From Pseudorhizobium endolithicum (GTDB lineage: Bacteria; Pseudomonadota; Alphaproteobacteria; Rhizobiales; Rhizobiaceae), in the NCBI RefSeq assembly GCF_902153245.2, contig NZ_CABFWF030000012.1, positions 188,501-252,500 on the forward strand: a stretch of 64,000 nucleotides of DNA, read 5' to 3'. The position numbers were made by a program, and so were the translations under genes. A model generated the notes under the pieces. The model saw nothing but the letters and a program-made list of their open reading frames with translations. It was not told where the DNA came from and did not search any database. Every line of letters starts with the position of its first letter. Position 1 is the stretch's first letter. This document shows positions 8,089 through 16,648 of this stretch, piece after piece.

Positions 8089-10629
8089 CTAACGCTTTCG
8101 CCTTGTCTTCCCCGCAACCGTGATTTCGGCCTCCGCCGCGCGGAAATCCGCCCATGGATCGTTTCCGAGTTGCTCAAGGCGGGCTACGGCATTGTTCACG
8201 GTGAAGTAGGCGGGTCCGATGGCTCCGCCCAATTCCTCCCACGCCACCGGCATGGAGACCGGCGCGCCGGCTCGGGCGCGTGTGGAATAGGGCGCCACCG
8301 CCGTCGCTCCCCGCCCGTTGCGCAGGTAATCGATGAGGATCTTGCCCTTGCGTTTGGATTTGGTGATCGTGGAGACGTAGCGGTCGGGACTGTCGCCCGC
8401 CATGCTGTCGGCCAGCGCCTTCATGGCGGCCTTCACGTCCGGCCATTCTGCCTTCGGTTTCACCGGAGCGACCACATGCAGTCCCTTGCCGCCTGAGGTT
8501 TTGACAAATCCGGCCAAACCCATGGCTTCGAAACGCGCTTTCACTTCGTGCGCGGCGGCAATGACGTCATCCCACGTGGTCCCTTCGCCCGGATCGAGGT
8601 CGATGTTGACCATGTCCGGCTTCTCCCAGCGATCGATGGTCGATCCCCAGGGATGAATTTCCAGCGTACCGCCCTGCACCAGGCCCAGAAGCCCGTCCAG
8701 GTCGTGGATGACGATGTCCTCCTCTGAAGGATCGGCCGGGTCCTTCGCCGTCCTGATCTGCTTGTTCATGCCTTTCCAGGCGTGCTTCTGGAAGAACAGC
8801 GCCTTGCCGATCCCGTCCGGTCCACGCACCAGGGCGAGAGGCCGGTTGACGACATAGGGCGCCATGAAGCGCCAGACCTGGATATAGTAGTCCGCAAGCC
8901 CCGCCTTGGTCACGCCCGCCTCCGGCCAGTATACCCTGTCGGGATGGGTCAGGTTGACGGTGCGCCTGGCCGGATCCTCCGGAGGCTCGGCTTTTGCTTC
9001 CATGGGACCTGTCTCCCGGATCACGTCGCGGGCCAGCTTGTCCTCCCTGAGGCCCCGGTAAGCCGCATGGCGGATGTGGGAATCCGCCGTCCACCCACGG
9101 AACTCCACCTCTGCCACCAGTTCAGGCTTCAGGAAGACGACATCCTTCTTCTCCACACCCGTCAGCTTCTCTCCGAAAGGGCTCCTGTCGGTCCGCAGAT
9201 CCTGCAACTGGCGGAAGAGCGATTGCGCGACCTTGTTACTGTAACCCGTGCCCACGCGGCCGGCATGCTTCAGCGTGTCGCCATCGTAGTAACCCATGAC
9301 CAGCGAGCCGATCGCATTGCTGGAGACGGACGAGGGGACATAGCCGGCGACCACGAACTCCTGCCGCGCAGAACATTTCGACTTGACCCAATCCCGGCCC
9401 CGACCGCCGCGATAGGGAGCATCGCCGATCTTCGAGATGATCCCCTCCAGGCTCAGGCGGCAGGCATGCTTGAGGACGAGCCCGCCTTCGTCGCCGAAGT
9501 GCTCGCTGTATCTCAGCACGGCCGCGCAGTCCGCGAGAATGGCTTCCAGTGCCTGCTTTCTGTCCAGGAGCTTCGCGCCGGTGAGATCATTTCTATCAAG
9601 GTGGAGGAGATCGAAGGCGAAGAAGACGAAGCGGTTCGTGCGGCCTTCGCTCAGGTCCTGTTGGAGGAGGGAGAAATCCGTTGCCCCCGATCCGCCATTG
9701 ACCACGATTTCGCCGTCTATGATCGCCTGCTTGACCGGCAGTTGCCTGAGCGCGTCGACGATTGGCTTGCCGAACTTGTGTGTCCAATCCAGGCCTGTCC
9801 GCGTCAGCAACCGGACATCGCCGCCATCGATGCGTGCCTGAAGCCGATAACCGTCGAGCTTGATCTCGTGGATCCAGCGTTTGCCGGACGGGGCGCCCTT
9901 CACCAGCGTTGCAAGCTGCGGAGCAACGAAGTCCGGCAGGTTGGCCTTTCGTGCACCTTTGATCTTCTGTATATCGGGTGTGACGGGACCGTTGAGTTCC
10001 TTGTCCGTCGGAGGTTGGACGCCCGTTGCGGTTGTTCTTTTCTTCGCAAGCTTCTTGGGCGCTTTCCCGCCCTGGAGTTCCTCGATCACGCGTCCGGTCT
10101 TCACGGACTTCGGGAGTTCCTCGAGGATGTCCGGATCGCTCTCGGCTCGGGCAAACTCGTCCTCGCCCTTTATGAGCAGCCAGTTCTCGCGCTTCTCGCC
10201 CCTGCGATTGGCCATCTTCACCAGGTGCCATCGGCCCCGCAGTTTTTCGCCCTCGAGCTCGAATTCCATGTGGCCCTTCCTGTAGGCCTTGTGAGGATCT
10301 CCGGTTGCGCTCCAGGTGCCGCGGTCCCAGAGCAGGACGGCGCCGGCGCCGTAATTGCCTTCGGGTATGACGCCTTCGAAGCCGCCGTAGTCCAGCGGAT
10401 GATCCTCCACATGGACCGAAAGCCTCTTTTCTCCCGGCACGAGGCTCGGGCCGCGGGTGACCGCCCAGCTTTTCAGAACGCCATCCATCTCGAGCCGGAA
10501 GTCATAGTGAAGCCGGCGCGCCGCATGCTTCTGGATGACGAAGCTCTTTCCGCCCGCTTTCGCTCTTTTTCCCTTGGGTTCGGGAGAAACAGTGAAGTCG
10601 CGTTTCTCATTGTAGGTTTCGAGCGCCAT
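8089..10629 (-). CDS. ligD: Multidomain ATP-dependent DNA ligase LigD
   Basis: This 846-residue NHEJ enzyme has the domain order phosphoesterase, ligase, polymerase. Residues 1-180 hold the 3'-phosphoesterase (RRLHYDFRLEMDG near 39-51, DHPLDYGGFEG near 77). The ligase runs from about 230 to 530, with the adenylated Lys257 in EIKLDGYR. The primase-type polymerase runs from about 555 to 835, with the metal-binding pair Asp677 and Asp679 in NIDLDPGEG. It starts 2 bases after the stop of ku2 on the same strand, so the two are one operon under the ku2 promoter. Confidence 0.95.
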   Translation of the reverse strand: MALETYNEKRDFTVSPEPKGKRAKAGGKSFVIQKHAARRLHYDFRLEMDGVLKSWAVTRGPSLVPGEKRLSVHVEDHPLDYGGFEGVIPEGNYGAGAVLLWDRGTWSATGDPHKAYRKGHMEFELEGEKLRGRWHLVKMANRRGEKRENWLLIKGEDEFARAESDPDILEELPKSVKTGRVIEELQGGKAPKKLAKKRTTATGVQPPTDKELNGPVTPDIQKIKGARKANLPDFVAPQLATLVKGAPSGKRWIHEIKLDGYRLQARIDGGDVRLLTRTGLDWTHKFGKPIVDALRQLPVKQAIIDGEIVVNGGSGATDFSLLQQDLSEGRTNRFVFFAFDLLHLDRNDLTGAKLLDRKQALEAILADCAAVLRYSEHFGDEGGLVLKHACRLSLEGIISKIGDAPYRGGRGRDWVKSKCSARQEFVVAGYVPSSVSSNAIGSLVMGYYDGDTLKHAGRVGTGYSNKVAQSLFRQLQDLRTDRSPFGEKLTGVEKKDVVFLKPELVAEVEFRGWTADSHIRHAAYRGLREDKLARDVIRETGPMEAKAEPPEDPARRTVNLTHPDRVYWPEAGVTKAGLADYYIQVWRFMAPYVVNRPLALVRGPDGIGKALFFQKHAWKGMNKQIRTAKDPADPSEEDIVIHDLDGLLGLVQGGTLEIHPWGSTIDRWEKPDMVNIDLDPGEGTTWDDVIAAAHEVKARFEAMGLAGFVKTSGGKGLHVVAPVKPKAEWPDVKAAMKALADSMAGDSPDRYVSTITKSKRKGKILIDYLRNGRGATAVAPYSTRARAGAPVSMPVAWEELGGAIGPAYFTVNNAVARLEQLGNDPWADFRAAEAEITVAGKTRRKR

Positions 10630-10631
10630 TG

Positions 10632-11492
10632 TCAGCCTGCCTTCCGTTGCGGCTGGGTGCCGGTCTTCGGCTTGCGGGCCGGCTTCTTGGCCGCGGACGC
10701 CTTCTTGCTACGTTTTGCATCGGCGCCGGCGCTCTGGCGAAGGGCATCGAGCAGGTTCGAAACCTTCTTCGGCTCCGGCTTCGGCTTCTTCGCCAGCTTG
10801 CGCCCCTCGATCTTCGCCTTGATCAAATCGGCAAGCGCCGTCTCGTAGCGGTCGTCGAATTCGGTCGGATCGAACTTGCCTTTCTTGGTGCCGATGATGT
10901 GCCGGGCGAGGTCGAGCATTTCGCCCTCGATCTTGAACTGGGCTATATCCGAGAATACCTCGCTGGCAGGCCTGACCTCATAGTCGTAGTTGAGAGTGCT
11001 GGCGATCAGGCCCTGATCCGTCGGGCGGATCAGCAACGTACGCAGTCTGCGAAACAAAACGGTCCGGGCAAGCGCCGCGACATTCTTCTCCTCCAGCCCC
11101 TTGCGGATCAGCGAGTAGACCTCGGTTGCCGCCTTGTCTGCCGGTGCAAGATAATAGGGACGATCCAGAAAGATCGTGTCCACCTCGCCGCAGGGAATGA
11201 AGCTTTCCAGTGCGAGCGTCTTGTCACTGTCGGGCACCGCCGCCTTGATCTCCTCCGGTTCGAGGATGACATACTGGCCGCTCGCGACTTCATAGCCCTT
11301 TACGATGTCCTCGTTATCCACTTCACGGCCGGTATCGGCATCGACGAGCTGGCGATGGACGCGATGCCCCGTCTCCCGGTTGACGATATGAAAACTGACG
11401 CGGTCGGCGGTCGAAGCGGCGGTATAGAGCGCCACCTGGCAGCTCAACTCTCCTACCTTGAGATAGCCCTTCCAGTTTGCTCTCGGTGCCAC
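10632..11492 (-). CDS. ku2: Ku protein (NHEJ), second copy
   Basis: This 286-residue Ku begins MAPRANWKGYLKVGEL and carries the core LDRPYYLAPADK and YEVRPASEVF segments, followed by a long Lys/Ala/Pro-rich tail from about residue 225 (DNA-binding extension). The start codon is GTG with GGGGAG nine bases upstream. It forms an operon with ligD. The symbol ku2 only marks the second copy here. It is the better match to the long-tailed Ku proteins that pair with LigD; the EcfG box suggests induction in stress or stationary phase, when no sister chromosome is available. Confidence 0.92.
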   Translation of the reverse strand: MAPRANWKGYLKVGELSCQVALYTAASTADRVSFHIVNRETGHRVHRQLVDADTGREVDNEDIVKGYEVASGQYVILEPEEIKAAVPDSDKTLALESFIPCGEVDTIFLDRPYYLAPADKAATEVYSLIRKGLEEKNVAALARTVLFRRLRTLLIRPTDQGLIASTLNYDYEVRPASEVFSDIAQFKIEGEMLDLARHIIGTKKGKFDPTEFDDRYETALADLIKAKIEGRKLAKKPKPEPKKVSNLLDALRQSAGADAKRSKKASAAKKPARKPKTGTQPQRKAG

Positions 11493-11519
11493 GGATCGAA
11501 CTCCCCGAAAAGCCTTATC

Positions 11520-11545
11520 AACAGAGGCCGGTGGAACTTTGTTCC
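11520..11545 (-). promoter_or_regulatory. EcfG-type promoter of ku2-ligD
   Basis: Minus strand GGAAC (11545-11541), 17 bases, TGTT (11523-11520). Confidence 0.7.
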
Positions 11546-11594
11546 TTCTTCCGGTTGCAGCTCGATGGAGATGACGAATGTCAACCTGCTTCGG

Positions 11595-11620
11595 GGAACC
11601 AAAGGCGTGAACGGCGCGTT
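11595..11620 (+). promoter_or_regulatory. EcfG-type promoter of the ECF sigma-sodC operon
   Basis: Plus strand GGAAC (11595-11599), 17 bases, CGTT (11617-11620), an exact match. The -10 element overlaps the TTG at 11620 that opens the reading frame, which rules that start out. Confidence 0.8.
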
Positions 11621-11664
11621 TGCCACCGTCATCCCGTCAGCGAGACTTCGGAGAGGTAGGCACG

Positions 11665-12171
11665 GTGTCTGAATCACAGTTGAATCGTGATCCTGCACGC
11701 GCAGACATAGTAAAGCTTATTCCCGCTCTCCGCGCGTTTGCCCGCACCTTCTGCCGCAATCCCACGGATGCCGACGATCTTGTTCAGGAAACGCTGATGA
11801 AGGCCCTGGCGAATCTCGACAAGTTCGAGCCCGGGACGAAGCTGAAGTCCTGGCTGTTCACCATCATGCGCAACACCTTCTACACCCGTTCCAAGGTGCT
11901 TGGCCGGGAGGCGCCGGGCATGGACGAGCCGGTGTCCGGAGATTCTCCGATGCCGGCGACCCAGGAGGTGAGTGCGCGCGCCAAGGAAGTGCAGCGCGCC
12001 CTGCAGAAACTGCCGCCGCATTACCGCGAGGTGCTGACGCTCGTGGCGATCCTCGGCGAGAGCTACGAGACGACCGCAGAAATTTGCGACTGTGCCGTCG
12101 GCACCGTCAAAAGCCGGCTGAACCGGGCACGGCACCAGATCCTGCTGGAGCTCGGCGAAGAGCCGGTGTGA
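11665..12171 (+). CDS. ECF sigma factor, EcfG-like paralogue
   Basis: This 168-residue sigma-70 family protein has region 2 (residues 20-85: DADDLVQETLMKAL, then LKSWLFTIMRNTF) and region 4 (105-160: LPPHYREVLTLVAILGESYETTAEICDCAVGTVKSRL written in two pieces here for brevity). Its closest relative in the window is EcfG at 48616 (shared CAVGT(V/I)KSR). The GTG at 11665 is the chosen start, with GGAGAGG upstream. It has no anti-sigma gene beside it and is followed by sodC. It is itself preceded by an exact EcfG box, so it may be a second tier of the stress cascade. Confidence 0.87.
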   Translation: MSESQLNRDPARADIVKLIPALRAFARTFCRNPTDADDLVQETLMKALANLDKFEPGTKLKSWLFTIMRNTFYTRSKVLGREAPGMDEPVSGDSPMPATQEVSARAKEVQRALQKLPPHYREVLTLVAILGESYETTAEICDCAVGTVKSRLNRARHQILLELGEEPV

Positions 12172-12198
12172 CGAACAGGAAGGCCAAGGGAGGTTCAC

Positions 12199-12708
12199 AT
12201 GGCAGGCAGATTGGTGGCAGCATTCGCGGCGGCGGCTTTCTTCGGCAGCGGCGCCACGGCTCAGGAGACGACAGCCACGGCAAAGTTCATCGGCGCGGAC
12301 GGGGCCGAGGTCGGAACCGCAACGCTGACCGCGACGCCAGCCGGCGTTCTGGTCGAAGCCGAGGTTTCCGGACTGCCCGCGGGCCAGTGGGTCGGCTTCC
12401 ATTTTCACGAGAACGGGACGTGCGATCACCAGAGCGGCCACGAGAGTGCAGGTGGACATTTCAATCCCCAGGGCAAGGAACACGGATACAGATCGGCCGG
12501 CGGCCCCCATGCGGGCGATATGCCCAATCAATATGTCGACGCCGAAGGCGTGCTGCGCGCCCAGGCCTTCAACACCTTCGTTTCTCTCGATCAGGGCGCC
12601 AACAGCGTCAAGGGGAAGTCGCTGATGATCCATGGCGGGTCCGACGACTACCAGAGCCAGCCCTCCGGCAAGGCAGGGGATCGTCTGGCCTGCGCAGTCA
12701 TCCAATAG
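12199..12708 (+). CDS. sodC: Periplasmic Cu/Zn superoxide dismutase (SodC type)
   Basis: This 169-residue protein has a signal peptide (residues 1-21, ending ATAQ). The SodC fold is recognisable from FHFHENGTCDH (copper ligands HxH near 74), SAGGHFNP near 93, GPHAGDMPN near 109 and MIHGGSDDY near 141. It would convert superoxide to hydrogen peroxide in the periplasm. The C-terminal Cys in LACAV can form the family disulphide with Cys in GTC. It lies 27 bases after the sigma gene with GGGAGG upstream, so the pair is one operon. Confidence 0.88.
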   Translation: MAGRLVAAFAAAAFFGSGATAQETTATAKFIGADGAEVGTATLTATPAGVLVEAEVSGLPAGQWVGFHFHENGTCDHQSGHESAGGHFNPQGKEHGYRSAGGPHAGDMPNQYVDAEGVLRAQAFNTFVSLDQGANSVKGKSLMIHGGSDDYQSQPSGKAGDRLACAVIQ

Positions 12709-12722
12709 ACTGCGCCGTGGCC

Positions 12723-13445
12723 TCAGCGATCGAGGTCCAGTTCGGGGTAATGGCGGAAGATGCCGGATTCGTTGAAGGCCGGCCTCCTGTCGGACTGAAG
12801 GTAGGCCCAGATATTCGGCCGCTTCTTCACCGCCTCTGCAAGCGCCGCCACCGCCGGCCAATCTGTCTCCACGTCGCGCATCGCGTTCGGAAACGCGTAT
12901 CGAAGCCCCTCGACAACCTGAAACAGGGACAGATCGACATAACTGGTCTCATTCCCGACCAGATGGGTCGGGCCGGTCGGACTGGCGCTCAGGATCTTCT
13001 CGAAATAGCCCATGAATTTGGGCAGCCTGGACTGAATGAACCGGCGTGACCTCATCTTTGCCTCGTCCTTCTGGTCCTCATAATAGGCGTCCATTCCCAG
13101 AGGATGATGGGTATCGTGAATCTCCGTGACGAAGTCGGCGATGGTCAGTTGCAGGCCATGCGCAAAGGATCGGGCGTCCTCGCCGGCAGGTGCGAGGTTC
13201 AGTTTCGGCCCGAGATGCCGCAGGATGTTGGCGACATGCGAGATCACCCGGTCGCCATCCTTCAGGAAGGGCGGTGCGAATGGTATCTGATGGCCATGCT
13301 TCCCTTCCAGGAACGCCGTCATCTTCTCCGTACCGCCTGGCTCACGGGCGACGTCCCGGTACGATGCACCGGCGTCCTCAAGGACCAGCCTGACGAACGC
13401 GCCGCGGCCCTGGATGCCGTCCCAATAGTACAGCTCATAGGTCAT
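12723..13445 (-). CDS. Glutathione S-transferase family protein
   Basis: This 240-residue cytosolic protein has the GST N-terminal thioredoxin fold (MTYELYYWDGIQGRG, with Tyr residues at the usual glutathione site) and an all-helical C-terminal domain (from about 90). The segment DRVISHVANILRHLG around residues 62-76 occupies the place of the glutathione-binding E/S motif. The substrate is unknown. GGAGG precedes the ATG at 13445. It lies 16 bases after the udgX stop and is read with it. Confidence 0.85.
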   Translation of the reverse strand: MTYELYYWDGIQGRGAFVRLVLEDAGASYRDVAREPGGTEKMTAFLEGKHGHQIPFAPPFLKDGDRVISHVANILRHLGPKLNLAPAGEDARSFAHGLQLTIADFVTEIHDTHHPLGMDAYYEDQKDEAKMRSRRFIQSRLPKFMGYFEKILSASPTGPTHLVGNETSYVDLSLFQVVEGLRYAFPNAMRDVETDWPAVAALAEAVKKRPNIWAYLQSDRRPAFNESGIFRHYPELDLDR

Positions 13446-13461
13446 GCGCTTCCTCCGCCTG

Positions 13462-14097
13462 TCACGAGACATAGTTTGCGATCTGCCGCAACTCGTCAAT
13501 GAACCGCTGCCTCTCCTGGGCGGACTCCGGCCTGTCCATGGTTCTGAGGAGAGCAGAGGGATGAATGGTGACGAGCACCGACAGGCCGTCGGGCGCCTGC
13601 AGGACCCTGCCCCCGTCCCGGGTCACTTTGGCGTCCTTCCCCAGGAGGGAAAACAAGGCGGTTGCTCCAAGCGCGACCACGAGGGACGGACGGATGATGC
13701 GAAGCTCTGCTGCAAGCCACCACGCACAGGCCCTTGTTTCGCCGGCATTGGGCTTGGCGTGTATCCGCCGCTTGCCGCGGGGGGTGAACTTGAAGTGCTT
13801 CACGGCATTGGTGACGTAGCAGCGGGTACGGTCCACGTCAGCCTCCTCCAGGCATCGGTCCAGCAGCCGGCCGGCCGGTCCGACGAAGGGTCGGGCCGCG
13901 AGGTCTTCCTTGTCGCCCGGCTGTTCTCCGACGAGTACCACATCCGCATCGGGCGACCCTTCGCCGAACACGACATGGGTCGCGTGCCTGTAGAGGTCGC
14001 AGCGCGTACAGTCCTCGGCAATTGTACGAACGGCATGCAGATCGTCGCCAGGTTGACCGGGGGTCTGGAACGCCGGCCCCGCATGGTTGGATTCCAT
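13462..14097 (-). CDS. udgX: UdgX-type uracil-DNA glycosylase
   Basis: This 211-residue member of the family-4-like uracil-DNA glycosylase group carries the UdgX hallmarks: GEQPGDKEDLAARPFVGPAG (57-76) and the KRRIH loop (109-113). In mycobacterial UdgX the His of KRRIH attacks the abasic site and leaves the enzyme covalently bound to uracil-containing DNA. Cys30, Cys33, Cys93 and Cys124 can ligate a 4Fe-4S cluster, and HPSALLR lies near 180. The ATG at 14097 is chosen for its GGAGG. It heads an operon with a GST under an EcfG box, so it is a stress-linked repair gene. Confidence 0.92.
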   Translation of the reverse strand: MESNHAGPAFQTPGQPGDDLHAVRTIAEDCTRCDLYRHATHVVFGEGSPDADVVLVGEQPGDKEDLAARPFVGPAGRLLDRCLEEADVDRTRCYVTNAVKHFKFTPRGKRRIHAKPNAGETRACAWWLAAELRIIRPSLVVALGATALFSLLGKDAKVTRDGGRVLQAPDGLSVLVTIHPSALLRTMDRPESAQERQRFIDELRQIANYVS

Positions 14098-14115
14098 GGT
14101 CACCTCCGGCTTGGG

Positions 14116-14141
14116 AACACTGCGTCGCGCCCCTTGGTTCC
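14116..14141 (-). promoter_or_regulatory. EcfG-type promoter of udgX-GST
   Basis: Minus strand GGAAC (14141-14137), 17 bases, TGTT (14119-14116), 18 bases before the udgX ATG. Confidence 0.7.
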
Positions 14142-14169
14142 ATCTGGGCTCGAGCAACGGCCATGGCGT

Positions 14170-14194
14170 GGAACTTTCAGCCGAGCGATGGGTT
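14170..14194 (+). promoter_or_regulatory. EcfG-type promoter of gcd
   Basis: Plus strand GGAAC (14170-14174), 16 bases, GGTT (14191-14194). It is divergent from the udgX promoter. Confidence 0.65.
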
Positions 14195-14257
14195 GACGGT
14201 CGGGGGTTCGCGGCGCCAGCGGCGATCCGATGCAGCAGTCGGAACAGGATATTCATC

Positions 14258-16603
14258 ATGGCTATTGTGATCACCACGATCGTTATGGGGCTTCTCGGGT
14301 TGGCCCTGACCGCCGGCGGCGCCTATCTCGTGAGCCTCGGCGGGAGCGTCTACTACCTCATTACCGGGATTGCCTTCATCCTCACCGCCGTCCTGCTCTA
14401 CATGCGGCGGCCACTTGCCCTTCTCGTCTACGCGCTCATCGTCGTCGGTTCGCTCGCATGGGCGATTTGGGAAGTGGGGTTCGACTGGTGGCAGCTTGGC
14501 CCGCGCGGCGGCGTGATCGTTCTGCTCGGGCTGTGGTTGCTGACGCCTTGGGTCAGGAAGCCGTTGGGTTTCCAAAGCCCAACCGGAAATCGCTATCCGG
14601 TCGGTGCGACGCCGCTGGCAGTCTCGATCATGCTGGCGATCATCATCGCCGTTGGCTCCATGTTCACCGATCCCTACCGTATCGATGGCGAGCTTCCGGA
14701 GGAATCCGTCGCTGCGGCGCCCGCAATGGGCAATGCTGTGCCGCCCGGGGAATGGCATCAGTACGGACGAACAAACTATGGCCAGCGCTATTCGCCCCTG
14801 GACCAGATTACCGTGGAGAATGTCGACCAACTCGAGGAGGTCTGGCGGTACCAGACCGGAGACGTGAAGCTTCCGGAAGATGTCGGGGAAACCACTTATC
14901 AGGTCACGCCGCTGAAGGTCGGAAACAGCCTCTACCTCTGCACTCCCCATAACTGGGCCATCGCGATCGACGCCACCACGGGCGAGGAGAAGTGGAAGTT
15001 CGATCCGAACGCGGGGCTCAATCCCGACCGGCAGCACCAGACCTGCAGGGGGGTGACCTATTATGCCGATTCTGCCGCACAGCCCGGCGCACCATGCTCG
15101 CAACGTGTCTATCTGCCGACGTCGGACGCCCGGCTCATCGCCTTGGATGCAGCCAACGGTCAGGTCTGCCCCTCCTTCGCCGATCAGGGAACGCTGAGGC
15201 TTGAGGCCGGTATGCCCTACAATCCGGCCGGATACTATTATTCGACCTCTCCTCCCGTAGTTGCCGGCGGGAAGATCATCATCGGAGGGGCCGTCAACGA
15301 CAACTATTCGGTACGTTCCCAGTCGGGAGTCATCCGCGCCTTCGACGTCGATACGGGAGAACTTGTCTGGAACTGGGATTCCGGTAACCCGACCCAAACG
15401 ACACCCTTGCCGCCCGGTCAGACCTACACGCCCAATTCCCCCAACAGTTGGTCGGTGTTCAGCGTCGATGAAGAACTGGGGCTCGTCTATATTCCGCTCG
15501 GCAACCAGGTTCCCGACCAGTTGGGGATGGGCCGCAGCGAATCCGTCGAGAAATACTCGTCCTCGATCGTCGCGCTCGATATCAATACTGGCGCGGATCG
15601 GTGGGTATTCCAGACGGTACACCACGATCTGTGGGACATGGACGTGCCTGCGCAGCCGGTCCTGCTCGATCTTGCGCAGGAGGACGGAACCATGGTGCCC
15701 GCGCTGGTCGGGCCGACCAAGCAGGGCGACATCTACGTTCTCGACCGCCGGACGGGCGAGCCGATTATCGACGTAACGGAGGAACCTGCTCCGGGTGGCG
15801 CGATACCGGAAGACTTCACCGCCCCGACCCAGCCGACTTCTGCACTGACGTTCAAGCCGGAACCGCTGCAGGAAAAGGACATGTGGGGTATCTCCATGTT
15901 GGACCAGATGGTGTGCCGCATCCGGTTCCACCAGTTGAACTATGAGGGCCGGTATACACCCCCGTCGCTGAACGGGACGCTCGTCTATCCCGGCAATTTC
16001 GGCACGTTCAACTGGGGTAGTGTCGCCGTCGATCCGGAACGGCAGGTGATGTTCGGAATGCCCACCTATCTTGCCTTTACCGTGCGGCTGGTCCCCCGCG
16101 AGGAGATCCCGCCGAAGGGCGCGGACGAGAAGGGAAGCGAACAGGGGCTGAACCGCAACGAAGGAGCACCCTACGGCGTCTATATGGGGCCGTTCCTGGG
16201 CCCGCTTCAGATTCCGTGCCAGGCACCGCCATGGGGCTATGTCGCAGGAGCGGATCTACGCACGGGCGAAATCGCTTACAAGCGTCGCAACGGAACGGTC
16301 TACGACATGACGCCCCTGCCGCTGTCGTTCAAGGTTGGGGTCCCGGGTATAGGGGGGCCGATGATCACGAAAGGTGGCGTGGCCTTCCTTGGGGCGGCCG
16401 TCGATAACTATCTGCGCGCCTATGACCTCACCACCGGTGAACAGCTTTGGCGCGCTCGGCTGCCGGCCGGTGGACAAGCCACTCCCATGACTTATGCAGT
16501 CGACGACGGGCGCCAGTTCGTGGTGATGGTCGCTGGCGGTCACGGCTCCGTCGGGACGAAGCCGGGCGACTATATCATTGCCTATGCGTTGCCTCGCAAC
16601 TGA
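14258..16603 (+). CDS. gcd: Membrane PQQ-dependent glucose dehydrogenase
   Basis: The 781-residue quinoprotein oxidises glucose (and similar aldoses) to gluconate in the periplasm and passes electrons to ubiquinone. Five hydrophobic helices fill residues 1-135; the rest is a PQQ beta-propeller starting with EWHQYGRTNYGQRYSPL near 165. Repeated propeller motifs such as ATTGEEKWKFD (near 240) and FQTVHHDLWDMDVPAQP (near 455) and the end VMVAGGHGSVGTKPGDYIIAY are typical. The ATG at 14258 is chosen because the membrane domain starts there; AGGA is upstream. PQQ synthesis genes are not in the window. It has an EcfG box, unusual for a carbon-oxidation enzyme. Confidence 0.93.
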   Translation: MAIVITTIVMGLLGLALTAGGAYLVSLGGSVYYLITGIAFILTAVLLYMRRPLALLVYALIVVGSLAWAIWEVGFDWWQLGPRGGVIVLLGLWLLTPWVRKPLGFQSPTGNRYPVGATPLAVSIMLAIIIAVGSMFTDPYRIDGELPEESVAAAPAMGNAVPPGEWHQYGRTNYGQRYSPLDQITVENVDQLEEVWRYQTGDVKLPEDVGETTYQVTPLKVGNSLYLCTPHNWAIAIDATTGEEKWKFDPNAGLNPDRQHQTCRGVTYYADSAAQPGAPCSQRVYLPTSDARLIALDAANGQVCPSFADQGTLRLEAGMPYNPAGYYYSTSPPVVAGGKIIIGGAVNDNYSVRSQSGVIRAFDVDTGELVWNWDSGNPTQTTPLPPGQTYTPNSPNSWSVFSVDEELGLVYIPLGNQVPDQLGMGRSESVEKYSSSIVALDINTGADRWVFQTVHHDLWDMDVPAQPVLLDLAQEDGTMVPALVGPTKQGDIYVLDRRTGEPIIDVTEEPAPGGAIPEDFTAPTQPTSALTFKPEPLQEKDMWGISMLDQMVCRIRFHQLNYEGRYTPPSLNGTLVYPGNFGTFNWGSVAVDPERQVMFGMPTYLAFTVRLVPREEIPPKGADEKGSEQGLNRNEGAPYGVYMGPFLGPLQIPCQAPPWGYVAGADLRTGEIAYKRRNGTVYDMTPLPLSFKVGVPGIGGPMITKGGVAFLGAAVDNYLRAYDLTTGEQLWRARLPAGGQATPMTYAVDDGRQFVVMVAGGHGSVGTKPGDYIIAYALPRN

Positions 16604-16612
16604 GGAGAAAAG

Positions 16613-16632
16613 GGCCCGGCACCGTCCGGGCC
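16613..16632. terminator. Hairpin between convergent gcd and BON gene
   Basis: Stem GGCCCGG with CCGGGCC around a 6-base loop, between two convergent stops. Confidence 0.6.
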
Positions 16633-16648
16633 TCAATTCTGAAGCGCG

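Noticed and set aside
8782-10848. Long open frame on the plus strand (688 codons) antisense to ligD and part of ku2
   Set aside because: It has the Arg/His/Asp/Leu-rich composition of an antisense shadow in high-GC DNA and no recognisable domain; ligD fills the other strand with clear motifs.
11620-11664. TTG at 11620 as start of the ECF sigma gene
   Set aside because: It overlaps the -10 of the promoter; GTG at 11665 has a ribosome-binding site.
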